64,000 nt of DNA from assembly GCA_028023455.1 (NCBI GenBank), contig JAQFVV010006203.1:11320876-11384875 (forward strand), read 5' to 3'. The notes under the pieces are model-generated. The model was not told where the DNA came from, did no database searches, and saw only the letters and a list, made by a program, of their open reading frames with translations. The stretch is from Epiperipatus broadwayi. Taxonomy: Eukaryota > Onychophora > Udeonychophora > Euonychophora > Peripatidae. Positions 14,201 through 26,200 of this stretch are shown piece by piece. Within the stretch, counting starts at the first letter, position 1. The number at the start of each line of letters is the position of its first letter. A program made the translations under genes and the position numbers.

Positions 14201-17200
14201 CACACGCACACACACATATATTTAAATCTTATAAAAAAATTTATGTTTATATTTCAGTAATATTTTTATGCATAAATGTTAAAGATGTATGTATAAACTA
14301 TTTTTAGGATCCTAGAGAAGCAATGATAATTAGTTTTAAAAAAGAAATTAAACGCTTGAAAGCGGAAAACCAATATTTCAGACAACAGGTAAGCCAAAAA
14401 TGTAATGCTAAAACAAAATTGGAGAAATAATATGGCATATTTATCTTTAAATAATCATTTAAAAAGTTTTTGAAATGTTTTTAAAATTGCTTTACAATTA
14501 AATCAAACACCTGAATAGGTAGTAAGTTCCTTTCCAGGACTCAAAATGTCTTCAGATATGATTATAAATTCTGAAACATTGAATGTAAAAGTACAATCAT
14601 CAATTGTAAATTTGCATATCAATGAACATTAGGTGTCATAATGCTATAAAATTCTTATCTCTAGACTAGTTTTGGGCTTCTATCTTTATCTATGAAGATA
14701 AGTTTTTGAATGTAAGCTAACTTGCTTACAGAGTTATATAGAAACATGTCTGGGAATTTTACAGTACTATACTGTTTTATATCTATTGATTACTGAATCT
14801 TACAGTAGATGGCACTAAAGTAGGATAAAGAGAACTACTTCTGTAAGCATATGAGTAAGTGTATGAAAAAATCATGTTATTGGTATAAATCTTATAAGAT
14901 TGAGTTGAGAAAATGAATAAACCAAAACAATTGGATAATATATTGTTAAAAATGAAGAGATGTTTACCTATTGTAGAATTTGTAAAACAAGGTGAGAAAG
15001 CCACGTAAGAAACGAAAACATTATAAAAGAAACAATATATATTTTTAAAAGATCACAGAACATTATGAATTTTACACAATTTAGGAAGTATGATCAAATT
15101 GTGTAAATGATAGATTAATGGTGATCAGAATTAAAATTGTTCAGAGAAATTTTGTAAGATTTATAAGGAGTTGGGAATTTTAATAAAAAAAAAAGTAAAT
15201 GGAGATGGAAAAACTATAATTGAGATAGAAATAATGTGGTAGGCCAAGCAAGAGAAGAAAAAATTTAACACAGAGGCAAAACTCTCCATACAGCTCTAGA
15301 ATTAGAAAATGAAAGGAGAAAAAAATTGGCAGGTTTTGTAGAAAATAACTGTGATATATACCAACATAATACCACATTAATTTTTGTTTATTTTTAACTT
15401 ATGCTTTTAGGAGCACTCTATTACAGAGCCCTCTATTATATGTTTCAATAATCAGTAAATACCAGGTACTAGTACTTTATATTCTTTTATACTGCTTTCT
15501 GCTAATAATATATATCTCTAAGAAGTTTTGAACTATATTTCTCTACATATTTATCTGCCATTTTTAATATCTCTATATTAACATTATGGTTGAAAGATGT
15601 CTGTAAATAATGTAAATCTTAGGGCAGTAAAATATATAGTTGCTGACTTAGTCAAATTAATATAATTATACAAACATGATTTGGTTTAAAATATTAGGTT
15701 TTTGAATTTCAGGCTTGGTGATGACACCATATGATCACTGTGCTCATTTGTTTAATAAATGGAAATTAAAAGTTATTGACTTAAATAAAATGTGGTCAAG
15801 CATAATTACATATTATTGGCTATAAAATCTATGGATATAATAGAATAATGAAGGATTTAATGAAGCCACTAATGTGAATATATCTCCAGATTGAAATCTC
15901 TACAAATTCCTGTATGATAAAATAATCCATACCTAAAAAAAAATATTTTGGTAATGGATAGTTTTGTAAATTACCACAATCCATAGCTTCCATCATGACT
16001 GGCCAAAAATGAAACACTTTATGCAAATTCAAGGACTTCTTTAATTGAATATACCTGTTATTTGTTAATCATAATCTTTTTTCTACATTATGAATACTTT
16101 TTATTTTTTACCAATGCTGGTCAGTTTATATTAAATGCTGTGTACATTATGCATTTAACCTTATATACATGTGTGTGTGTGCTTTTCTAAGTAAATAAGA
16201 TAGAACTTTTAATTAATTTATTTTAGTTATTTTAAAATATAAAATTTGAATAAAAATAAATAATAAAAAATTAAAAAAAAAAGACAAAAAATTATTATAA
16301 ATAAAAGTAAATAAGAGTTACAAAATGAAATTATGGATATTAATCCATTTTTACGTTATGATATAATTTGGGAAAAAAACAGAAATGAAGGATGACTGTA
16401 TATATGGGTAAACTAGAATAATTGATAAACACATGGATTTTTTTTTGATGCCCACGCACACACACAAAAACAACTTGAAGAAGATTTGACAAAAGTTCAG
16501 TTTTAAAATGAGAAATTGCTTTTGATAAATACATATTAAAGATTATTGGTCTAAAATAAAAACTGCAAACTATATTTCTATTACCATGTGAGAGATTCGC
16601 AAATGAAATAGCTCACATTTAATTGCATCGAGTATAGACAGAATTTTAATTAATATTAACATTAAAATTTTTTTTTTTTTTTTATGTGTCATAGCATCGG
16701 CCGGGAAGCAAACCGGCTAACCTGGGATAACTGCTTAGAAATGCAGCTGTGCTGACCTCTCGACCACCAATGCTTGACAGAATAATTGTATTTTATCACT
16801 CATAATTTGATTATTATTTATGTTAAATATATACATTCTGGATGGTATTACATGCATAATCTGGTTATAACTTAATATTTTTTTTATATTGTTATAATGA
16901 ATATTGTAAATTTTATTCTAGAGTTTTTAGTTTATATATATTGTACCGAGACAAAGTCAGTACATGTATATAACCACACACACAAGCAATGTAAATACTT
17001 TTTTTTATTTACTTTCAATTTATGATAAAAATAAATGTAGTTTTCTTTCAATGCTTTATAAAAAAAAAAAAACTCTATAAAATAAAATGTTAATATTTCT
17101 GATTAAATAATTTAAGGCTTTCATACAATCTATTATAATAATAATTCTCTAAAAATAAAATATAAAAATATTACTAATATGCCATATTTAAAATATCACT

Positions 17201-20200
17201 AATATGATTTCTACTTGTATATGCCGCGGCGGTAATTAAAAAAGGGTTTATTTTAAGTTATAACTATAGCGAAAGTTGAAAGCTTATAGAGGTGATTTTT
17301 GAGATTAAATGCTCGACTTTTAAACTAATGTAAATTAAATTGTTATCTTAAAACATACACGCATGTATGCATAAAAAAGTGTGAATAAGTATGAATTGTT
17401 TCTAACTAAGATTGCAAAGTGAGATTGCCTAAAACTAAGATTGCCTCAAGCATACGGATTGAATGAACATTACGTAGGACACAGACCCCAATGACAACTC
17501 AGAGAATATTGAACTCTGGGTGGAGATTGGATCCTAAGATAATAACCAACCCAGATAAATATGAGTCTTAGATATCTAAATCAGCTCTCGATTATAGTTT
17601 TTACATGCTTTGTTTTGTTTTTGCTTACGCTTATAATTTTTTTTAAAATTCTTTCGGAAGCTACAACTAGAACTTTCTTTTTTTTGCTATCCGCCCTATC
17701 CAATATGACCGCTGTGAAATTAACCTTTAGAGCGTCGATCGTCATGATGGGCTAAGAAACCCTTCAGTGATTGATCGACGCTCCGCCGCCAGAACATCTC
17801 CACAGCTATGAAAGATCAACAACATTGCCGTCCAAACATCGTACTCCAATCAGTCCAAGAACGTTGTTCCGCTTAACATATAAGAATCGTCCAAACATAC
17901 TATACTGGACTTATATAAATTGAATAACCATTTATTATGGAAACAGTATCCAACAGGTTCGAACCCTCGCCAAATTAGAAGCAGCAGAAGACTACGCAAA
18001 ATCCTAGGTAAACACTTTATTTCTTTTATGCTCCCATTCATTCTTTTTCGTAGACTTTAAAAGGCAATCTCCTAACTAATTAAATTCACTTTTCATAAAT
18101 TATAAATATAAAATGATCCGTAATCCCTCATATTTGAATCTTAATATTTTAACCTCAACTTTCGCAAATAAAATATCAGATGCCATATAGTTCCTCATAT
18201 TTAAATCTTAGGACTTTTCCTGTTATGAACTTTGATCATAATTATTGTTTTCTTTCGCAACTAAATTATAAAACACATTTAATTTCAAATGTAAAAGAAT
18301 GAAGTATATTATATCATCCATGTTTATTATGCATAATATGTTCTTTTCTGTGCGAGTGTGAGAATGCGTGTATGTGCGTGCAAATAAAGCAATCAATTAA
18401 TGTTTCATTTTTTTTATTCAATAAACTTTTTTTTTTATTTTAAACAAGTCGAGCATTCCTCAAATCATTCTCTATAACTAAAATATATTTTTTTTATATT
18501 ATAATCAGCATTTATTCATGCGGTTAATTATTTTACTTTTAAATTTGTCTTTCTGATTTTTTTGTTTTGTTTATTTCTTTAAGTTTCATCGTGCCGTAAG
18601 TCACGAGGTTTATTTACTATGTAGTTAAGATAGACTTAAGAGTTGGGAGGGCCTATTATTAATAAGTATAAATAAATATCAATAAAGCTAGTATGAGTAA
18701 TTCTATTGGATTATATGATAACGGGGGGATGATATTATAAGCTTCTCATTTTTAAATAAGGATGCATAAATCAAACTTTCGTATTAGTTGCAAATAACCA
18801 ATGACCCGGCCCAGTATTTGGACCGATCTGTAAATCAACCAAGCTTCTTCTCCATTGGTTATTATTGTGTCTTTTTGCCAGAATGATATTCTTGAGACAA
18901 TTTCATCGCGACCCTGAGTGACCCTTATTGGTCCATGCTGGGAGTTTGAGCTTATGGGCGGGGATTAGACTTCGAAACCGTTTTGATATGACGTAAGGTG
19001 ATGCGAGAAATTAAATTGTAAATTAAATCATCGTATCTGGCGCCCCCTTGTGTTGATAAGGAACAACTATCGATATAGGAAAATAAATAAAGCTTTACGC
19101 TATATCATGTTTGTTTCGGAGCTCACAATCCCTATATGAATGGATGAGTAAGCCTCCGGTTACAATATATTACTGCTAAAATTCACATTCAAACTTAAAT
19201 ATCAATCTGCGTATCCTAAGTCTGTTTAAACAGAAACTGAACTTTTATGTTTGATGTGATATCAATTAGTCTCAGGTTTAATTGATAGAAATATGTCCTG
19301 CAAGAAATGAATTGATTTCTTATCAAACATTACCATATAGAGGTCCATAAGATTTCTAAATTTTTTAAAGAATGTAAATAAATAATGTTAATAAATTATA
19401 TATACATATTATTGATTATATATACTTATTATTATTAGATTATCTAAAAATGTATAATGCTAAGTCCTTTTTCAAAAAGTATAAGGGAATCTGTTATTAT
19501 ATTTCTTCTTTTTATTTATTTTTTTATTATTGTTTAGATTGTTATAACTCCAAGAATCTTGAAATACAAGAGCAGCACATTTCCCTACCACATTTATGAT
19601 CTGGGTTCGAATATAGGCTAGAATAAACTTGAAAGTTTTCAGATTCTAATCTACTCTAATACTTTCTTTCAGGTAGACAGTCCATATTCTACCTTCTTTT
19701 GTTTGTAAATCGTATTTAGCCATTCTTAATTAAAAGATATAACAAAGATGGGGGAGTAGGGTGATCTCACTGATGGTTAATTAGAAATTTGGTGAGTGTT
19801 AAATCATAATGAGCAACTGGAAGACTTTTGCTTAATACAGAAAATTTAAAACTGGTTTTACTTTACCCTCCTAGATTGTTTTGTTAATTAAAATAACTAC
19901 AGATTTTTAATATAATAATTAATAAAAAATATTTTTTCCTTGTTCTTTTTTTTTTTTTTTTGTAGCTGGAATTTCCTACAAAAGTTGTTCATCATGGATC
20001 AGGTATTTTGTTTTTCTATTTGAATCATATATTTTGAAATATAAATACAGGAGTAAAAATCTATTCATGGAAAAGCAAAATCCCAAATCTTTACTATGAT
20101 AATTCATAAGCCAGATCTCCAAAGAATTATTGAAATCATCTTGAAAATAATGCTCATCTTTTTTATATCAATGCTAATCTATTTGTCAGATTAAAAAAAT

Positions 20201-23200
20201 GACCTAAAATAACCACTTTTATATGACCTCCAATTTTTTATTCATAAGTTCATTTAAATGATTCTTTGGGGATTTGGCTTTTAAATTATCATAGTAACAT
20301 TTTACACCTTAGTTGTTCCATGAATAGTTTTAAGATATAAAATTATTTACATGCTTTTTAAAATGACACAGAAGCTAAACTCTACACAGTAGTGCCACCA
20401 GTGCAAACCAGAGTAATCAACGAATGCAAGAAGGTTTGTACATAAAATTCCTATCTAGTGCCTATTCATCCAATATCCCCAGACTAGTTTCCAGCCTGTG
20501 GTTTTCATTAGTGAGGGGCCTTGGATCTGAGAGCACTGCACCTAGATCTTACAATCTAATACAACCCTCTAGCAGCCACCTTTTACTTTATTAGCTAACT
20601 ATAAAGCTTTGAATCCAAAATGAAACACAATAATGTTTTCAATTCAAGCTCATCAACCTGTATAGCTGTATATATCTGAACTCAGTTCAGCATCCATACT
20701 TTTTGGTTTTTTAATAACCAGAGTCACCATAATCCTATTGGGCAGGTTTGGTTTTAAACCACTAAACACCACATAATCACCACTTTTTATGCTTACATAA
20801 GCTGTTTACACAGAGTCTAACTCTCCATACAGTAGTAGATTCAAAGCTTTATAGTTATCTAATAAGGTAAAAGGTGGCTTCTGGAGGGTTACATTAGATT
20901 TTAAGATCTAGCTGCAGTGCTCTCAGATCCAAGGCTCCTCTCTGATGAAAACTACAAGTTGAAAACTAGTCTGAGGATATTGGATAAGTAAGCACTAGAT
21001 AGAAATTTTATGCATAAACCTTTTTGCATCCATTGATTACTCTGGCTTGCACTGGTAGTGCTATTGTATGGAGAGTTTAGCTTCTGTGCAAACAGCTTGG
21101 GTAAGCATAAAAAATGGTGATCATGTGATGTTTAGCAGCTTTTTAAAATTAATAGAATGATTGTAGAAGAATATTCTATAAATTCATCAACATAGACTTA
21201 ATGCAAATATTTGCATACGATGATGCATCTGATCAAAGAATAAACTAAGTCAGTCTTTTCTATGACTAAAAAATTGAAAGTCAAAAATACAAAATAGATT
21301 GAGCCAATAATACAAAATTGCTTTAACAAACTTGTTACAAAGTTTAAAGAAATAAGGTTGATATTTGGTAAATCAAACAACAAACCTTTCAGAAGATTGC
21401 AATGGTGATGAGGTGGCCCAATTTTGTTTTATCAGGAATCCCAAAAACTCATTCTTAGCCAGGTAATAACATCAAAGAGTGACACCTCTCACTTTATTAA
21501 CAACATTACTTCTGATATTGTTTGCAGCATGAATAATATTTATAAAATATCTAATTTTGTATGTTGAGGATAAAATTAAAATTTGGTCAAGTTTTGTAAT
21601 AAAAAGCTTTTGTTTTGGCTTGTTATTTTTTACTTATAGTACAGATTTATAGAATCCCCCTGGGTGCGTATATATATATATATGTCAGCATACAATAGAA
21701 ATAACTTGGCTGATTGTAATACTATATATTTTTTAAAAACCTAATTCTCAACAACTACAATCTATAAAAATTACACACTTACTATATGCCAATACTGCAT
21801 ATCACTGAAAAAGTAATTAAGTAGTTATTCAATAAAATAGTTATTATATATAATTTTATTAATAAAAATGAACAAATACTCCATGTATCAAAATTGGAAT
21901 TCTACAGAGTGATTAATAATGGTCAAGAATATTTATTGCTCATTGACAATCTACAGCCACATGCATTGGCATCCCATATCAGGACATAAATTTGTTGTTA
22001 TTAATTCAAAACATATGTGTTATCGGATTTTGTTTTCACAGAGACCTATTAGCAAAAACATTAAAAATGCAAATTCTTTACAAAGAAAAAAAATTATTTT
22101 GTGATTAAGATTTAATACAAGTTAGTATTGTAGAATGGTTTAAAATTATTGGGAAATTTAGCAGAAAGTTATTGGGAACAGGACTGTTTTTAGTAGGACA
22201 ACTAATAAATTCAAGGCGAAGCTTGCAAATATAGTAATAAATATTGATAGATTATTTCTATACTTACAAAAAAAGTACCTCTTGTTGTAGTGGTTAACAT
22301 ATGTACCTAACATGATTCTGATTCTTGAGTCTTAATTGGTTGAACCTTGATATTTTTTGGGGATAACAAGTATCTATAACTATCTGCCATGAACTGAGGC
22401 TTGAGTCTTGATTGGATGAACTTTGACATATTTATTTGGATGGCAAGTGAGTATATGATTCTTACTGTACCTAAACAATCTTAAGTTCAGTTAATGAATA
22501 TGTAACAGTCATAGGTTAATTTGGATTAGTTTCGTGTTAATGCACTATCTACTTATGAGAGAAATCATTTTATGTATGCTGAGCCCATGGATACTTTTAC
22601 CTTTTGTTCTCATAATAATATTATAGGAATAATTATTATTAATAGTTTTATCATGATTTTTATTCATAATAATGTTTTACCAACACTAAAGCATGTTTTC
22701 ATAATATGTGTGTAATTTGTAAATCAACAACTGTTTTTAAAATAAATTAAATTAATCAAATATAACATCTTCATAATTTTTTTTAAAATTTTGTTCTAAA
22801 AATATTTATATTTTGTTGTACATTATAATTAGTTATTTATAATGCAATATGTATGTAACTGGTCAGGATATAACTGAAGCTTCTGATGGATTATATTAAA
22901 GAAGCTTTTTAAAAGGCAGTTTATTTACATATATAATTAATAGGAATTTTCAGCTATTTCCTGTTCACTTAAATATAATCGGAGTTATTTATTTGTTATA
23001 ATGCATATGTAAACACATGAAAGCAGTCAAAAAACAATATCAATAACAATCAACAATGTCAATCTGTTGTCAAGGCAACCTATCTACATATACAATATAT
23101 ATATATATATTGTATCAGATAAAAAACATATTAATATAAATTCAAATATAAAAAATTCAAATAAAATGGTTAAACGGAAATATATACATTTAATGTAATC

Positions 23201-26200
23201 AATGCTCTGATGATCATGATGATGATCAAATCATCTACATTAAAATTTTAAGTGTAATTATCCCAAAAGTATTTTTTTATTTTAAATTTCTATTTACAAT
23301 TAATCTTTAGCACCAAGCTTTTTAAGTAAAAAACCTATTTCTGGAAATCTCAATATTGCATCTTTTTAAATTACTACTGCTTTCCTTGCATGTCTCCCAG
23401 TGGATTACAAGATTTTTTCAGGGTTAGTGAATATTAATGGCATATGTTTGGAATGAGTTCAGAAATCAAAAACAAATCTAACTTGGTGAATAGTAAAATT
23501 TAGATAACAATTTATTTATAATAAATAAATAAAATATGAAAGTATTGCTTATACATTTGCAATTGCCATCAAATAATTACAACAAATATATTACAAAAAT
23601 ATTGAAAAGAAAAAAATAAGGCCTTATGGTTAATTATAAAGATCAGATCTGACCATAATACAATGTTTTAAACCATGGTTTTCTGAAAAAATCATACATT
23701 TATTATATATATGTCCACTTCTTTATTGAATGTTTTTATCAATCCAGTCCTGATTGTGATTGTCCTATTGAAGAATTAATAACAGTAAACACTGTAGATG
23801 AGTCTCAATAGACATACATAGTAGGTCTTATAGAAGAGTCCACTTCTTTCCTTATGACATGATTGTTTTCTTTAAAGCAGACAACATCACATTCTATGCA
23901 ACTTGTGCTTGTTTGGATCCAATTGCATAGTTCAGGTCTTGTGACTGGTGTGGGTTCAGTTTTCTATCCAGTTATGTTGAATAGACTTGCTATCTAATGT
24001 TGTCATACTTGCTGAAGTGGATAATGTTGAAAAATACTTTAAAATAGCAAAATATAGCTATCTGAAACTATTTGGAGGGAATCTGTTTTAACCAAAGGTT
24101 TCTCCTATCTTCATGGAATCACTCTGTACTGCTTTTTTTTTGCGCCAAAACGTTTTAGACTCATTTATATGTTTTCATATTCTTATAACATTTTTTAACA
24201 CCTAACATGTAATCAAGTCTGTATTTCTAACAGGATGTTTATCAGAAAACATGTTTATCTAGATTTAATGACTTGATTTAATATATATTTTTCTCACATA
24301 TTTTTTCATAAATATTTTTACATTCATTAAATTATTTTATAAATGATTATACAATTCTATAGATCTATTTTCTTTTAATTTTTTACAACACTACAATTTA
24401 GTTATGCATGTATTAAGTATGTGTGCACACATACACATGGCAATATATAAATTTACTAATCCATACATCAGAAATTTTTATTTAATTTTTTTTTTTTTTG
24501 CCATGCTGCTTTGTGGTATAATTAATTTGAACTACAATTGAATTCCTTTTGTAATACTATATAATTTGTTTGTATTTATATATTGGATTATTTTCATTAT
24601 TTAACTGAATTGTTAAATGCTTTTATAAAAATTCAAATACATCAACTGTAAGTAACAACACACAGGTTAGCACAAAACAGTATTTTTAGTGGTAGTCTTC
24701 TCTCTTCAGATATTTCTGGTCTAACCAATGAGAGAATTGGTATGAGAATTGAACTCAGTATTATGTTAAATTCAGTAATTTAAAATGACATTCTATCCGA
24801 CTAAAACTATATAGCCAAAGTTTAGATATTTAGAGTATTACGTTACATTTATTAATATTAAGATTGAACGACTAAACATCACATGATCACCATTCTTTAT
24901 GCTTACACAAACTATTTACACAGAGGCTAAACTCTCCATTCATTGATTACTCTGGCTTGCACTGAGTGGTGCTGCTGTATGGAGAGTTTAGTTTTTGTAT
25001 AATATTAAGATTGGTTGTGTTCTATATTAATGTGGTATTATTATTAACAGTTCAGTGTATTTGGAAAATTAGAAATAAAGTTTACATTTTTCTAAAACAT
25101 TTAACAATTCATCTAGCTGATGAAAATAGCCCAACATATAACCATCAATTAAAACATCATTATCATAAACTTTCAGACAAATACATAATTTTGTTAATTA
25201 AAATTTCAGAATCTGCAACTCAGCAAAGTAAATCTGGAAGTAAAAAGGAAAAGAGTAATATAAAGAAAGTGGAATCTGCACCATCCGATAACAATTTGTA
25301 TGAAATGCTGCAAGAGTATATGGTGGAAAATGAAGCTTTAAAGTAAGCATTTAATTATATTGATTCAAACATTGGTTTGTTTATTAACATTTGTATTGGC
25401 AATGTTTAATTTATATAGAAAATATGTTTTAATATATATATACATATATATATAAATCAGTACATCAACTTCTTTTTAAATATTGTTTTTGTGTGACTAC
25501 TATAAAAAATTTAACTATACACCAATGATTCGACTATTTTACAATATAGTCTGTAAAAAAAAAGGGGGGGTGAGTTTTCTTGATAAAGTCTATATTGTAA
25601 AATAGTCGAAACATTGGTACATAGTTATATTTTTATAATGGAAGATTTTGAAAAGAAAACTGTGAAAATGATATTTTAAATTTGTTGATTTATCATTAAC
25701 TTGGATGTTGATAGTTTTTACAAAAAATATATATGTGTAGATATGGATATTTTGGAGATTATTGTAATAAAAAGTGTTTGAGTTTCCTTAGACTATATTA
25801 TAAAATTGTCAAAATATGATGTATATTATATTTTTTACAATAGTCATATAAAAACAAGATTTAAAAAGTTGGTGTATTGATTTATATATATTGAAAGAAA
25901 AACTGAAAATATTTTAAAATATGTTTTTATTATTTATAATTTGTCAAAAGATAAATTCTATAATTTTATATTATTTAATCTTAAGAGACAATATAGATAA
26001 TAGTTATCTAGCTAGTCTTAGAGTTTAGGAAGAAAAAATGTAAACTGTCACTATCTATCTAGTAGTTGGCTAACCTGGTGAAACATGTCTTCTTTGTCAT
26101 TGTTTTTGTGGAAGGTCTGTAAAGAAATCCCTTTTCTGCAGTAGGCCATTTAATTAAAAGCAGTTCTAACATATTTTAAACTTTGACTCCATTTGTTTTT

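Larger units (their letters stand above)
10018..14307 (+). other. KIF12-like intron (4.3 kb) with two foldback elements
   Basis: GT at 10018, AG at 14306-14307. Holds the foldbacks at 11372-11758 and 13163-13612. Copies of a dispersed repeat (roughly AATAATCTTTAG...GATTAGTAATAATCATT) lie near 11936-11990 and 12284-12345, with relatives near 27215 and 42382. The rest is AT-rich. Confidence 0.65.
14389..19965 (+). other. KIF12-like intron (5.6 kb) with a SINE and a GC-richer relic
   Basis: GT at 14389, AG at 19964-19965. Contains the tRNA-derived SINE at 16664-16779 and the GC/CpG-richer block at 17222-19110. The rest is AT-rich with simple repeats. Confidence 0.65.
20372..21145. mobile_element. 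Family 1 foldback element with two divergent hammerhead-like motifs
   Basis: The left half (about 20372-20605) is an inverted copy of the right half (about 20840-21085). The terminal motif AAACACCACATAATCACC at about 20764 is the inverse of GGTGATCATGTGATGTTT at about 21116. AACTCTACACAGTAGTGCC opens the left arm and TATGGAGAGTTTAG closes the right. No coding frame. The hammerhead in the left arm reads on minus and that in the right arm on plus, so both face outward. Confidence 0.8.
24640..25190. mobile_element. Family 5 foldback-type element, split by a family 1 insertion
   Basis: The left part (24640-24866) has AGTAACAACACACAGGTTAG. The right part (25001-25190) has TGTATTTGGAAAATTAG, GATGAAAATAGCCCAACATA and CTTTCAGACAAATA. 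The same blocks occur in order in the complete copy at 35314-35784. A short family 1 element sits between the two parts. The right end lies about 20 bp before the acceptor of the kinesin exon at 25210. Confidence 0.7.
20003..25209 (+). other. KIF12-like intron (5.2 kb) with foldback elements
   Basis: GT at 20003, AG at 25208-25209. Holds the foldback at 20372-21145, a short direct repeat at 22322-22448 and the nested pair at 24640-25190. Bases 21150-24630 are otherwise AT-rich without a recognisable frame. Confidence 0.65.
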
